A DNA stretch of 64,000 nt, taken from Plantactinospora soyae (lineage in GTDB: Bacteria; Actinomycetota; Actinomycetes; Mycobacteriales; Micromonosporaceae). Shown piece by piece: positions 29,813-40,576 of this stretch (within the stretch, counting starts at the first letter, position 1; the number at the start of each line of letters is the position of its first letter). Location: NCBI RefSeq assembly GCF_014874095.1, contig NZ_JADBEB010000001.1, positions 3,410,001 through 3,474,000 of the forward strand. Direction: 5' to 3'. The notes beneath the pieces were generated by a model. That model was not told the DNA's origin and searched no databases. It worked only from the letters and a program-made list of their open reading frames with translations. The translations under genes were made by a program, and so were the position numbers.

Positions 29813-31091
29813 CCCCTACGACGGTTACCGGGACGGTGGGATCGCCCGCCGAGAGCTTGAGGCCCTCCCAGGGGATCGAGATCAGGCACTGTCGTAGGTG
29901 TTCGCGGGACTCGGTGAGGGTGGGGAGGGCGACCGGCTCGCCGGCCCTGACGTACGGCCGCTGGAGCGGGCGGTCGCCGGGGCGGGGATCCGGTACGCCC
30001 TGGGAGACGATGATCTCCTCGGTGGCGGTGCCGCTCGGTTTGTGGCGGCGGACGGCTGTCTTGCGCCCGCCCACGGTCGCCTTGCGTTCGGAGCGTTTGA
30101 CCACCGACCGGCCGTCCACCTCGACGAGCTTGTAGACGAGTCCGGCGGTCGGGGCGCCGGAACCGGTCACCACGGCGGTACCGGCGCCGTACATGTCGAC
30201 CGGCTCGGCGGCGAGCGCCGCGATGGCGTACTCGTCGAGGTCCCCGGAGACGATGATCTTCGTCTCGGTGGCACCCAGCGAGTCGAGCAGCTCCCGCGAG
30301 TGCTGGGCCAGCACCGCCAGGTCGCCGGAGTCGATCCGGACCGCCCGCAGTTCCGGACCGGCGACCGCGATCGCGTTGCGGATGCCCTGGGCGATGTCGT
30401 AGGTGTCGACCAGCAACGTGGTGCTGCGGCCCTGCGCGGCGACCTGGCTGGCGAACGCGGTCGGCTCGTCGTCGTGCAGCAGCGTGAAGGCGTGCGCGGC
30501 GGTACCGGCGGTGGGTATCCCGTAGCGCTGCCCGGCGGCCAGGTTGGAGGTGAAGCCGAACCCGGCGAGGTAGGAGGCTCGGGCCGCGGCGACCGCCGCC
30601 TCCTCCTGCGCCCGGCGGGCACCCATCTCGATCAGGGTACGGCCGCGCGCGGCGGTCACCATCCGGGCCGCCGCCGCCGCGATCGCCGAGTCGTGGTTGA
30701 GCACGGAGAGCGTCAGGGTCTCCAGCAGGACGCACTCGGCGAAGGTGCCGGAGACGGTCAGGATCGGCGAGCCCGGGAAGTACAGCTCACCCTCGGCGTA
30801 ACCGTCGATGTCGCCGCTGAACCGGTACGTCGACAGCCAGCTCGCGGTCGGCTCGTCGACCACCCCGCTGTCCCGGAGGAAGGCCACCTCGGCCTCGTTG
30901 AACCGGAAGTCCTGGAGCAGTTCGACGAGGCGGGTCGTGCCGGCGACCACCCCGTACCGCCGGCCGGCCGGTAGACGGCGGGTGAAGACCTCGAAGACGC
31001 AGGCCCGGTCGGCGGTGCCGTCCCGCAGGGCGGCGCTGATCATCGTCAGCTCGTAGTGGTCGGTCAGGAGCGCGGGGCGCGAACTGTGCAC
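29808..31091 (-). CDS. pncB: Nicotinate phosphoribosyltransferase
   Basis: 427 residues. It converts nicotinate and PRPP to nicotinate mononucleotide in NAD salvage. Family hallmarks are the N-terminal LLTDHYELTMI, the mid RGRTLIEMGARRAQ segment with the FTSN motif, and RIDSGDL followed by IIVSGDLDEY. The stop codon is supplied by the palindromic element. GTG 31091 has TAGGCT six bases before it, so it is probably leaderless. In M. tuberculosis pncB1 is likewise next to the clpS-rph block. Confidence 0.95.
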   Translation of the reverse strand: MHSSRPALLTDHYELTMISAALRDGTADRACVFEVFTRRLPAGRRYGVVAGTTRLVELLQDFRFNEAEVAFLRDSGVVDEPTASWLSTYRFSGDIDGYAEGELYFPGSPILTVSGTFAECVLLETLTLSVLNHDSAIAAAAARMVTAARGRTLIEMGARRAQEEAAVAAARASYLAGFGFTSNLAAGQRYGIPTAGTAAHAFTLLHDDEPTAFASQVAAQGRSTTLLVDTYDIAQGIRNAIAVAGPELRAVRIDSGDLAVLAQHSRELLDSLGATETKIIVSGDLDEYAIAALAAEPVDMYGAGTAVVTGSGAPTAGLVYKLVEVDGRSVVKRSERKATVGGRKTAVRRHKPSGTATEEIIVSQGVPDPRPGDRPLQRPYVRAGEPVALPTLTESREHLRQCLISIPWEGLKLSAGDPTVPVTVVGV

Positions 31092-31131
31092 CAGCTCAGC
31101 CTAGGCGGCCGGATCCGCCCGCTGTCGCCGG

Positions 31132-33810
31132 TCACCGATCGGCGTCGCCCTCCTGCTCCGGTATCGACCGCAGCGCGGGCCACAACTCGCCGCGACCGGC
31201 CACCCCGAGCTTGTTGTAGACCCGCTGGAGGTGGTTCTCCACGGTACGGGTGGAGATGTAGAGCTGCTCGGCGATGTTGCGGCTGGCCAGACCCCGGGCG
31301 GCCAGCCGGGCGATCTGCCGTTCCCGTTCGGTCAACGCCGGTTGGCGGGTCGAGAGCGCGGGAGTACGCAGCACGTCGCAGCGGCGGAGCAGTCCGGCGA
31401 GCCGGAGATTCGCCTCGTGTGACCGGGTCGATCGGGCCGCCCGAAGTCGGGCCACCGCCCGGCTGGTCGCCTCGGCGGCGAAGACGTTGAGATCGAGTTC
31501 GCTGAACGCGTCCGCGACGGCGAGCAGCTGGTCGCCGGAGTGGCCGTACTCGGCGCGGGCGTGCCGGGCCATCAGCGCCGGCAGCGGGCCGTCGACGGTC
31601 TCGCTCAGCTCGGTGAGCCGCTGGGCCACGGACTGCCGGCGCCCGGTGACGGTCGGCTCGCCGATCTCGATGTCGGCGCGACCGAGCCGGACGAGGTCGT
31701 GCAGGGCCAGCACCTCGTGGCCGGCGAAGCCGTCGGACTGGAGACGACCGACGAGTCCACGGAGCCCGGCGACGGCCCCCGGAAGGTCACCGGTGGCGGC
31801 GAGCACGGTGGCGCGGGCCTGTTCGAGCCAGGGATACAGCACGGCCATTACGGTGGTGTGCGACCGGTCGGACTCCAGCATCGCCTCGACGGCGGAGTCC
31901 ACGTCACCGCGCATCGCCGCGGCCTGGGCCCGTTCCGCGTGGGCCAGGCCGGCGAAGACCGGACTGGTGGCGAGCACCGCACAGGCGCCGAGACTGGTCC
32001 GGAGCGCCTCACCGCTCTGGCCGCGCAGCCGGGCCGCCTGGGCGCGCAGGATGGAGAGGTATCCCGACCCGAGCCGGAAGTCGCCCGCGTCGGCCAGGTC
32101 GGCGAACTCGGCCGCGACGATGGCGTCGATCCCGGCCAGGTCACCGGCCAGGGCCAGCCCGGTGCCACGAGCCAGCTCCAACGCGAGTTGCAGGTACGGC
32201 ATCTCGGCCTGCCACTGGGCGGCCTCGGCCGCGACACCCTCCACTGCCCGGGCACTGAGCACCAGCTCACCCCGGGCCGCCTGGAGATGGGCGATGGTGC
32301 ACCGGGCCAGACCGCGCGCGGCGACCGTGGCGGCCGGCCGGTCCAGGACGGATCGGCTCAGCCGCAGCGCCTCGTCGCATTCGAGCCGGTGCAACCGCAT
32401 GATCGCCTCGAAGGCGACCACCCGGGCCCGGTCGGCCGGATCGGTCAACCGCTCGGCGTCGGCGGCGATCTCGGCCACCGTGGACTCCCGGTTGAGCCCC
32501 CAGTAGGAGACCATGCCGCGTACGGTCAGCCAACGGCTGCGCCGCTCGTCCGAGGTGATCTGGTCGGCCACCGAGTCCAGTACGCTGATCGCCTCCTCGG
32601 CCCGGTCGCCGAACATCAGGATGGTGGCCAGCAGCTCGGCGGCCTGGTACCCGCCACCGGCGTCCAGCGCGGCCCGGGCCAGCCGGGCGGCGAGCGGTAC
32701 GTCGAACTGGCTGAACGCCTGGCCGCCCGCGTTCAACAGCAGGGCCGGGTCCGGTTCGGTGCCGGAGTCGAGCCGCCACACCGCCACCCGTAGCAGGTCG
32801 TCGCGGCGCCGGGTGCCGGCCCGCTCCACCAGGTCGGCGAGCCGGGCGTTGAGCCGACGGGCGCGGGTCACCGGGCAGCGTCGCCGGACGACCTCGCCGT
32901 AGAGCGGATGCGCGAGTCGGACGTCCGAGCGGCGGTCGTGGGTGACGACCCGGATCAGGCCCCGTTCCTCGGCCAGCTCCACATCGGAGTCGTCGGTCGC
33001 CCGGCTCAGCAGGGCCAGGCCGATCGGCTCGCCCATCGCCACCAGCTCGACCACCGCGCGGACGCCCTGCTCGAGCTGGCCGATCCGGGCGTCGATCAGG
33101 TCGTCCAGGCTGGGCGGCAGTTGGGTCCGGCCGGTCCACCGCCACACGCCGTACGTCCGGTTCAGCTCCTCGCTGGCGTGCGCGGCGATGACCAGTTCCC
33201 GGAGCATCAGCGCGTTGCCGGCGGACAACCGGTGCAGCCGGTCCGCCGAGGGTGCGTCGACCGGGTCGCCGAGCATCGCGGCGAGCAGGTCGGTGGTCTC
33301 GGCCGGGCCGAGCGGGGCCAGCTCGGCGTGGTCCACGAGGTCGTCCGTCCACAGCGCGCGGATCGGCAGCGGCACGGGCTCGCCGCTGCGCAGCGTACCC
33401 AGCACGGTCGCGTTGTCGGAGCGGGCGATCAGGTAGACCAGCGCGGCCGAGGACGGGTCGAGCAGGTGGGCGTCGTCGATGCCGATCACGATCCGTCGGC
33501 CGGCCGCCTGCTGGTGCAGTGCGTCGACGGCCCAACGCATGATCCCGGCGGGGGAGAGCCCGGGCGGCTGGTCGGCCGGCAGCACCTGGGCGAGCCCGCC
33601 GAACGGGATGCCGGCGCTGGCGATGTTGGCCGAAGCGGACCAGACCGCGCAGCCGAGTTCCGGCAGGTCCTCCAGGCACTGCCAGAGCAGCCGGCTCTTG
33701 CCGACCCCGGCCGTGCCACTGAAGAAGAGTCCACGGGTGTCCGGGCTGGTGGCGGCACTCACCAACCGGCTGAGTTCATCCGTCCGGCCAACGAAGCTCC
33801 ACCGCCCCAT
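31132..33810 (-). CDS. Large ATP-binding LuxR-family (LAL/MalT-type) transcriptional regulator
   Basis: 892 residues. N-terminal AAA-like NTPase: Walker A FSGTAGVGKSRLL (~30) and Walker B IVIGIDDAHLLD (~105). A long helical, TPR-like middle (~330-800) follows, then a C-terminal LuxR HTH (LTERERQIARLAARGLASRNIAEQLYIS, TRTVENHLQRVYNKLGV). Such regulators are ATP-dependent activators sensing unknown signals. ATG 33810 has TATGCT six bases upstream, consistent with a leaderless mRNA; the frame is open much further upstream but is not protein-like there. It is divergent from the degenerate dynamin-like gene, 166 bp away. Confidence 0.9.
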   Translation of the reverse strand: MGRWSFVGRTDELSRLVSAATSPDTRGLFFSGTAGVGKSRLLWQCLEDLPELGCAVWSASANIASAGIPFGGLAQVLPADQPPGLSPAGIMRWAVDALHQQAAGRRIVIGIDDAHLLDPSSAALVYLIARSDNATVLGTLRSGEPVPLPIRALWTDDLVDHAELAPLGPAETTDLLAAMLGDPVDAPSADRLHRLSAGNALMLRELVIAAHASEELNRTYGVWRWTGRTQLPPSLDDLIDARIGQLEQGVRAVVELVAMGEPIGLALLSRATDDSDVELAEERGLIRVVTHDRRSDVRLAHPLYGEVVRRRCPVTRARRLNARLADLVERAGTRRRDDLLRVAVWRLDSGTEPDPALLLNAGGQAFSQFDVPLAARLARAALDAGGGYQAAELLATILMFGDRAEEAISVLDSVADQITSDERRSRWLTVRGMVSYWGLNRESTVAEIAADAERLTDPADRARVVAFEAIMRLHRLECDEALRLSRSVLDRPAATVAARGLARCTIAHLQAARGELVLSARAVEGVAAEAAQWQAEMPYLQLALELARGTGLALAGDLAGIDAIVAAEFADLADAGDFRLGSGYLSILRAQAARLRGQSGEALRTSLGACAVLATSPVFAGLAHAERAQAAAMRGDVDSAVEAMLESDRSHTTVMAVLYPWLEQARATVLAATGDLPGAVAGLRGLVGRLQSDGFAGHEVLALHDLVRLGRADIEIGEPTVTGRRQSVAQRLTELSETVDGPLPALMARHARAEYGHSGDQLLAVADAFSELDLNVFAAEATSRAVARLRAARSTRSHEANLRLAGLLRRCDVLRTPALSTRQPALTERERQIARLAARGLASRNIAEQLYISTRTVENHLQRVYNKLGVAGRGELWPALRSIPEQEGDADR

Positions 33811-33976
33811 CGGGGCAGCATATAGACCGCATGCCTTCAGCGCGCGCCCGGTGACTGAGTGAATTTGAGTAGTCCGCCAAGCATCCATGAGTATCGTTGG
33901 TGCTCGTTGCGTATGGGCATCGACACGTAGCGTTCCGGCATTCGGGTGATTCGCCCCGGCCGTACTGGTCGGAGCC

Positions 33977-35470
33977 GTGTTGGTCGCCTGGGAGGTGGAG
34001 ACCCTGAAGAAGTCCCGGTCGCTCCCCGCCGTCGCGGCACCGGGATCGCCTGGTGCGCCACCCTCCCGACGGGTGATCGTCCGGGAGCAGGCGCTGGTCG
34101 AGTTCCCGCCGCACGAGCCGCTCGCCGTGATCACCGTCGGGCCGTCGGCTGGCGACCGTCGGGCCGTACTCGCGGGGTTGCTCGCAGCGGCGGCGCCGCC
34201 GCTGCGGGCGCCCGCCGGCAGCTTCATGGTGATCGACTACGCGCAGACCGTCACCGGCGCCGCCTATGTGCCCGGCCTCCGGGCCGCCCGGGAGTACCGG
34301 ACCGATCCGATCGGCGCCGGGCCGGCCCTGGGTCGCCCACCCCGCCGGGTCGAACTGACCGTGCCGGACCCGCTCCTGCGGCACTTCACCCTGGTCGACG
34401 CGCCGGACACCCGGACCCTGGGCGTGGCCGGCATCCGGGTGGTCCGCGACGCCGTCCGGCGGGGCGGCGCGCTGCTCTTCGTGCTTCCCGCCGACGAGCC
34501 GGTCACGGACACCGAGTTGGACCTGCTCACCGAGGTCGCCGGTGGGGCCGCGGTCTTCATGGTCGGCACGCCCGGCACGGACGGCACCTGGTTGCCGGCC
34601 GAGCCCGGGACGCGCCGGGCCACCCTGGTCGCCGCGGTGCCGGCGCTCGCCGCAGTGCCGTGGATCGACCTCGACCCGGCCGCCGCCGACACCGCCTACC
34701 TGCGGCGGGCCCTGGTGGACTGGGCCAGTTCCGAGGGACTGCGCCGGTCGAGCCTGCGCCCACCGATCGTGCCCGGCGCCACCCGTACCGTCCGGGTCGC
34801 TCCACAGGCGGGGACCTCCGACTGGGCGGACCGGTTGGACCGGCAGGTCCGCACCTGCGCCCACCGGCTCCGCCGGGAGATCGCGCTGGAGATGGCCAAC
34901 GTCCACCTGCGGGGCGTCCAGGAGATCGTCTCCGGGTCCGGCGCCGCCGGGCTGCCCCGCTTCCTCGACCGGGAGGTCGAGGCGTTGTCGCTGGAGGTGG
35001 TGGCCGCCTGCGACGCGGGCGTGGACCGCATCCTCGGCGAGACCATCACCCTGGTCTTCGGGGGGGTGCCGGACGAGGGCCTACGGCTTCGGGTGGCGGC
35101 CGCGGTCGGCTGGGGTCTCGCCGACAATCCCGTCGCCCAGGACCTCGACCGGGTGCTGCTGCTCCGGGAGAGCGGTGCCGTCGAGCCGGTACCCGGACTC
35201 GGCGCGGTGGCCGGGCTCGCGGCCTATCCCGGTGGCACCGGCGGAGCCATCCTGCCGCCACTCGGGGTCGGCCTCTCCGGGGGCTGCTACCAGTACTGGC
35301 GCAACCCCGCCCGGTCGGATCCGATCAGGGCCCGGTCGTGGCTGCGGCGGGCCCTGTGCGAGATCGAGCTGGAGCTGTCCCGCGAGGTGTCCCGACGGTT
35401 CGAGGTGATCGGCGGTTCGCTGACCGGCGTGCTGGCGGAGGCGGTCCGACATGGCCGCCTGCTCGCCTGA
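33977..35470 (+). CDS. Degenerate dynamin-like GTPase-fold protein (function unknown)
   Basis: 497 residues. The N-terminal half has the layout of a bacterial dynamin G domain: a beta strand and loop ([19 protein letters not shown]) where the P-loop should be but without the GK[S/T], a VDAPDT segment at the G3 position (usually DTPG), then [20 protein letters not shown], and VGTPGTDG where N/TKxD is expected. The C-terminal half is helical with a Gly-rich hydrophobic stretch (~385-420) that might touch the membrane. It probably does not hydrolyse GTP. Start GTG 33977; GTG 33995 is also possible. The family is not named with certainty. Confidence 0.68.
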   Translation: MLVAWEVETLKKSRSLPAVAAPGSPGAPPSRRVIVREQALVEFPPHEPLAVITVGPSAGDRRAVLAGLLAAAAPPLRAPAGSFMVIDYAQTVTGAAYVPGLRAAREYRTDPIGAGPALGRPPRRVELTVPDPLLRHFTLVDAPDTRTLGVAGIRVVRDAVRRGGALLFVLPADEPVTDTELDLLTEVAGGAAVFMVGTPGTDGTWLPAEPGTRRATLVAAVPALAAVPWIDLDPAAADTAYLRRALVDWASSEGLRRSSLRPPIVPGATRTVRVAPQAGTSDWADRLDRQVRTCAHRLRREIALEMANVHLRGVQEIVSGSGAAGLPRFLDREVEALSLEVVAACDAGVDRILGETITLVFGGVPDEGLRLRVAAAVGWGLADNPVAQDLDRVLLLRESGAVEPVPGLGAVAGLAAYPGGTGGAILPPLGVGLSGGCYQYWRNPARSDPIRARSWLRRALCEIELELSREVSRRFEVIGGSLTGVLAEAVRHGRLLA

Positions 35471-35583
35471 CCAGCGCCGGGCCGGGCCGGCCAGCAGGGC
35501 TTTCGCCCACCTGGCGGTCCGGTTCGCGGGTCGTCGGCGTTCCGGTTCTTCGGTTCGCCGCCGACGGTGGCACGATGGGGGGC

Positions 35584-35874
35584 ATGGCGGCTCCACAGGT
35601 TGCACCGGTTGAAGCGCCGGACACCGAAGAGGTGCCGGTCGCCGACCGGGCATGGGTGACGATCGTCTGGGACGACCCCGTCAACCTGATGTCCTACGTG
35701 ACCTGGGTGTTCCAGAAACTCTTCGGCTACAGCCAGGAGAAGGCCGAGAAGCTGATGCTCGACGTGCACAACAAGGGGAAGGCCGTGGTCTCCAGCGGCG
35801 CCCGGGAGCGGATGGAGCACGACGCGTCCCAACTGCACGCGTACGGGCTGTGGGCGACGGTGGACCGGGCGTGA
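35584..35874 (+). CDS. clpS: ClpS adaptor for ClpAP/ClpCP protease
   Basis: 96 residues. Residues ~22-95 form the ClpS fold: [15 protein letters not shown] (N-degron pocket, DPVN), [24 protein letters not shown] and an Asp/His-rich C-terminal helix. It delivers N-degron substrates to the Clp unfoldase. ATG 35584 fits the family; an in-frame ATG three codons earlier is possible. The stop overlaps the DUF2017 start as GTGA. The neighbour order matches clpS-Rv1332 of mycobacteria. Confidence 0.95.
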   Translation: MAAPQVAPVEAPDTEEVPVADRAWVTIVWDDPVNLMSYVTWVFQKLFGYSQEKAEKLMLDVHNKGKAVVSSGARERMEHDASQLHAYGLWATVDRA

Positions 35875-36371
35875 GTACGTTTCGCCGACAGGGCGAGCAC
35901 TGCGTGGCGACGTTCGCCGCCGACGAGGTGCGGGTGCTCCGCAAGGTCGCCTCGGAGGTGGTGGGACTGCTCACCGACGGCTTCGACCACACCGACCCGG
36001 TCGTCGGGCGGCTCTTCCCGGACACCTACCCGGAGAATCCGGGCGACTCGGCGGAACTGCGGCGCTACACCGAGGGCGACCTGAAGACGGGCAAGATCGA
36101 CCAGGCGGGTGCGGTACTGGCGGCGCTGCCACCGGTCACCGGCGGGGAGGTACGCCTGGACGGCGAGGCCGCCGAGGCGTGGCTACGCGCCCTCAACGAC
36201 GCCCGCCTCGCCATGGGCGTACGGCTGGACATCTCGGCCGACACCGATCTCGGCGACGAACTGGACGACGCGGTCCTGCACGACCCGACCTCGACCCGGG
36301 TGTTCCAGCTCTCCGTCTACGCGTACCTCGGCTACCTCCAGGAGTCGCTCCTCACCGCCCTCGTCGACTGA
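35871..36371 (+). CDS. DUF2017 family protein
   Basis: 166 residues, predicted cytosolic and largely helical. It matches DUF2017, the family (Rv1332 in M. tuberculosis) encoded directly after clpS in actinobacteria: [22 protein letters not shown] at the start and a conserved [15 protein letters not shown]-terminus. The function is unknown; coupling to clpS by a 4-nt GTGA overlap suggests a role with the Clp system. Its TGA is followed immediately by palindromic element copy 2. Confidence 0.9.
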   Translation: MSTFRRQGEHCVATFAADEVRVLRKVASEVVGLLTDGFDHTDPVVGRLFPDTYPENPGDSAELRRYTEGDLKTGKIDQAGAVLAALPPVTGGEVRLDGEAAEAWLRALNDARLAMGVRLDISADTDLGDELDDAVLHDPTSTRVFQLSVYAYLGYLQESLLTALVD

Positions 36372-36425
36372 AAGGAAGGGCCCCTTCTTATCGTTTTCTG
36401 TATAAGAAGGGGCCCTTCCTAACAC
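36371..36425. repeat. Palindromic stop-codon-associated element, copy 2
   Basis: The most regular copy. AGGAAGGGCCCCTTCTTAT (36373-36391), loop CGTTTTCTGT, then the exact inverted arm (36402-36420): a perfect 19-bp stem with a 10-nt loop. It starts at the last base of the DUF2017 stop and lies between convergent genes, so it can serve as a bidirectional terminator. Confidence 0.93.
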
Positions 36426-36426
36426 C

Positions 36427-37287
36427 TCAGACCCGGTCGAGGGCGGCGAGCTCCGCCTCGTCGAGGGTGAGTTCGGCGGCGGCCACCGAGTCCCGGATGG
36501 TCTCCGGGCGGCTCGCCCCGGGGATCGGGACCACCACCGGAGAGCGAGCCAGCATCCAGGCCAGGCAGACCTGCTGCGGGCTGACGCCCCGGGCGGCGGC
36601 GACCTCGGCGAACGGGGCGAACCGGCTGCCGAGGTCCCCGGCCCGGGAGATCCCGCCCAACGGGGACCAGGGCAGGAAGGCCAGCCCCAGCTCGTCGCAG
36701 AGTTCCAGTTCCGGCTCCGAGGCGCGGTACGCCGGGGAGTACTGGTTCTGCACCGACACCAGCCGGTCGCCGAGAATCTCCCGGGCCGCCCGGATCTGCT
36801 CCGGGTTGGCGTTCGAGATCCCGGCCATCCGGACCTTGCCGGCGTCGACCAGGTCCCGGACCGCGCCGATCGAGTCGGCGTACGGGACCTTGGGGTCGGG
36901 CCGGTGGTGCTGGTAGAGCCCGATCGCCTCCACGCCGAGCCGCTTGAGCGACGCCTCGCAGGCCGTCCGGAGATAGGCCGGCGAGCTGTCCACGGTCCAG
37001 CTTCCGTCGCCGGGGCGCAGGTGCCCGCCCTTGGTGGCGACGAGCACGCCGGAGGTGTCCCCGCCGTAGCTGGCCAGTGCCCGCGCGATCAGCGACTCGT
37101 TGTGTCCCACCTCGTCGGCGTGCAGGTGGTAGGCGTCGGCGGTGTCGATCACGGTGACGCCGGCGTCGAGCGCGGCGTGGATCGTACGCACCGAGCGCTC
37201 CTCGTCCGGGCGTCCCTCGATCGACATCGGCATGCCACCGAGCCCGATCGCGCTCACCTCGGCGGTACCGATGCGGCGTTGCTTCAT
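36427..37287 (-). CDS. Aldo/keto reductase
   Basis: 286 residues, (alpha/beta)8 NADPH oxidoreductase. Catalytic residues: Asp and Tyr in DTADAYHLHADEVGHNE, Lys in VATKGGH and His in LYQHHRPDP. The cofactor motif IPGASRPETIRDSV is near the C-terminus. The substrate is unknown. ATG 37287 has AGGAGG 8 nt upstream. It interrupts the clpS-DUF2017 / mec-cysO-cysM gene order on the opposite strand. The 216-bp gap to mec holds only promoters. Confidence 0.92.
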   Translation of the reverse strand: MKQRRIGTAEVSAIGLGGMPMSIEGRPDEERSVRTIHAALDAGVTVIDTADAYHLHADEVGHNESLIARALASYGGDTSGVLVATKGGHLRPGDGSWTVDSSPAYLRTACEASLKRLGVEAIGLYQHHRPDPKVPYADSIGAVRDLVDAGKVRMAGISNANPEQIRAAREILGDRLVSVQNQYSPAYRASEPELELCDELGLAFLPWSPLGGISRAGDLGSRFAPFAEVAAARGVSPQQVCLAWMLARSPVVVPIPGASRPETIRDSVAAAELTLDEAELAALDRV

Positions 37288-37503
37288 CACGCAGCCTCCT
37301 TCAGTCGGGCACCCGGTCGGCAGTGTTCTTCCCCACCCGGTGCCCGCGCACCCGGTGTTCCCTGCTCGGGTGCGGCGGTTATCGACTTTCCCTTTCTGCC
37401 ACAGGCCGGGGCGGAGCGCCGGGCTGGGCCGGGTGAGGTCGGCCACTCTCGTGGGCCGAGGTCGACCACTCCCGGCCGCCCGGACAGGCGGTAGGCTGGG
37501 GTC

Positions 37504-37992
37504 GTGCTGAGCATCGACCGGTCGATAGTCGAGGCGATCGTCGCGCACGCCCGCCGGGACCACCCGGACGAGGCGTGTGGCGTGGTCGCCGGCCCGGTTG
37601 GCGCCGACACCCCCACTCGACACATCCCGATGGTGAACGCCGCCCGGTCCATGACGTTCTATGAGTTCGACTCCATGGAGCAGTTGCGGGTGTGGCGGGA
37701 GATGGACGACCGCGACGAGGAACCGGCGGTCATCTACCACTCGCACACCGCGACCGAGGCGTACCCGTCCCGTACCGACATCTCCTTCGCCGGGGAACCG
37801 GGAGCGCACTACCTGCTCGTCTCGACCCGCGATCCGGACACCGAGGAGATTCGGTCGTTCCGGATCGTCGACGGGGTGGTGACCGAGGAGCCGATCCGGG
37901 TCGTCGACGCCACGGTGGACCCGAACGCGGTCCAGTCGTACATGTTCGGGCAGAGCCCGGCGACGGTCGACTACGAGTGTTCCGGCCGCTGA
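37504..37992 (+). CDS. mec: Mec-type JAMM/MPN metallopeptidase (CysO-cysteine hydrolase)
   Basis: 162 residues. The JAMM zinc site is complete: Glu in EACGVV and the HSHTATEAYPSRTD motif (H-x-H-x10-D type). In mycobacteria Mec releases cysteine from the CysO-cysteine adduct; here it precedes cysO and cysM on the same strand. GTG 37504 has TAGGCT six bases upstream (leaderless). Because CysO here has residues beyond its GG, Mec may also be needed to mature it. Confidence 0.93.
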   Translation: MLSIDRSIVEAIVAHARRDHPDEACGVVAGPVGADTPTRHIPMVNAARSMTFYEFDSMEQLRVWREMDDRDEEPAVIYHSHTATEAYPSRTDISFAGEPGAHYLLVSTRDPDTEEIRSFRIVDGVVTEEPIRVVDATVDPNAVQSYMFGQSPATVDYECSGR

Positions 37993-38061
37993 CTTCATCC
38001 AGCTCAGCAGCCTGTCCGTAGTCCTTTTCCCCACTCCGTCGTTTCAAGGAGCACAACAGTC

Positions 38062-39391
<1,330 letters not shown>

Positions 39392-39404
39392 TCGACGGTC
39401 GTTT

Positions 39405-39442
39405 CCGCGTCGGCACCGTTCCCTGGACCGGTGCCGACGCGG
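39405..39442 (+). terminator. Hairpin terminator of the mec-cysO-cysM operon
   Basis: A perfect 14-bp stem (CCGCGTCGGCACCG / CGGTGCCGACGCGG) with a 10-nt loop begins 13 bp after the cysM stop. There is no U-tract. A second weaker inverted repeat (GGTAGGG/CCCTACC) lies at 39519-39550. Confidence 0.8.
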
Positions 39443-39570
39443 CACACCGGGCAAGTGGGGCGTGCGAGGCACGGGTGCACAGTTTCCCGACATGCCAGAG
39501 TAGGTGACAGAACGTAACGGTAGGGCCGAAAGTGGCTTCTTGCCCCTACCGCACCGGGTCGCCCAAACCG

Positions 39571-39640
39571 GTTGTCACGTTCGCGACAACTGTTCTCAGA
39601 TCTTTCTTGTGCCCAGGTGTCGCGGCGTAGGCTGCGCACC
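39571..39640 (+). promoter_or_regulatory. Operator-like dyad and leaderless promoter
   Basis: GTTGTCACGTTCGCGACAAC (39571-39590) is a near-perfect dyad (GTTGTC/GACAAC arms). Downstream, TTGTGC (39607) and TAGGCT (39628-39633) form a plausible promoter whose -10 ends 7 nt before the GTG of a 26-codon reading frame. The dyad sits just upstream of the -35, a position suited to a regulator. Confidence 0.55.
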
Positions 39641-39721
39641 GTGGCAGACCTTCCGGCATTGATCGTCTACGCCTTGGTCGGCGGACTGTCCGTGACCATC
39701 AGTGACGGTAGGGCGACCTGA
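39641..39721 (+). CDS. 26-codon leaderless small ORF coupled to the hydrolase gene
   Basis: Encodes VADLPALIVYALVGGLSVTI followed by six polar residues. GTG 39641 is placed exactly where a leaderless transcript from TAGGCT would begin, and its TGA overlaps the ATG of the metallo-hydrolase as TGATG. It may be a hydrophobic micropeptide, or a leader whose translation delivers ribosomes to the next gene. No family is recognised. It is too short for standard gene finders; the evidence is positional. Confidence 0.5.
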   Translation: MADLPALIVYALVGGLSVTISDGRAT

Positions 39722-40467
39722 TGCGATTGACCATTCTGGGCTGTGCCGGCAGTTTCCCCGGTCCCGAATCGGCCTGCTCGGCCTACCTGGTCGAGGCCGA
39801 CGGGTTCCGGCTGCTGCTCGACTTCGGCTCGGGGTCGCTCTCCGCCCTCCAGCGGTATGTCGGACTCAAGGCGCTGGACGCGATCCTGCTGACCCACCTG
39901 CACGGGGACCACATCCTCGACGCCGTCCCGTACGTCGTGGTGCGCCGGTACGCCCCCGACGGGCCCTATCCGCCGCTGCCCGTCTACGCGCCGAGCGGTG
40001 CGCCGGACCGGCTCGCCAACGCCTACAGCCTGGACGACGGCTCGATCGACGACGTCTACACCTTCTACGGCCTACAGGCCGGCACCTTCCCGATCGGGCC
40101 GTTCGCGGTCACCGTCGACCGGGTCAACCATCCGGTGGAAACCTACGGCGTACGACTGGAGCACGGCGGCCGTTCGCTGTGCTACTCGTCGGACACCGCC
40201 CCCTGCGAGTCCCTGCTCCGGCTGGCCAACCGGGCCGACCTGTTCCTCTGCGAGGCAAGTTACCTGGACGGGGTGGACAATCCGCCGGACCTGCACCTGA
40301 CCGGTCGGGAGGCGGGCGAGATCGCGACGAAGGCGGAGGTCGGCCGACTGCTCCTCACGCACCTGGTTCCGGCCTGGGGCAGCGAGGCGGTCACCTACGA
40401 GGCCGCGCTCTCCGCGTTCGCCGGTCCGGTGGAGATCGTCCGGCCGGGCGCCCGCTACGAGGTCTGA
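39721..40467 (+). CDS. Metallo-beta-lactamase-fold hydrolase (Rv1339-like)
   Basis: 248 residues. The dinuclear metal motif HLHGDHILD is at ~60-68, with further ligands in DTAPCE and the late LTHLVP. The TILGCAGSFPGPESACSAYLVE start is typical of the actinobacterial family. The position between cysM and rph matches Rv1339 of M. tuberculosis, reported as an atypical cyclic-AMP phosphodiesterase; the same role here is inferred. In mycobacteria a rhomboid gene and murI lie between cysM and this gene; they are absent here. Confidence 0.88.
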   Translation: MRLTILGCAGSFPGPESACSAYLVEADGFRLLLDFGSGSLSALQRYVGLKALDAILLTHLHGDHILDAVPYVVVRRYAPDGPYPPLPVYAPSGAPDRLANAYSLDDGSIDDVYTFYGLQAGTFPIGPFAVTVDRVNHPVETYGVRLEHGGRSLCYSSDTAPCESLLRLANRADLFLCEASYLDGVDNPPDLHLTGREAGEIATKAEVGRLLLTHLVPAWGSEAVTYEAALSAFAGPVEIVRPGARYEV

Positions 40468-40576
40468 CGTCCACGGCCCGAACACGTGCCGCGAAGATCC
40501 GGGCTTCGGCTGATTCGTCCCCGCGTACATGATCACGGGCCCCCACGGTGCCCGCTGGGCGTTTAGCATTCGCCGG

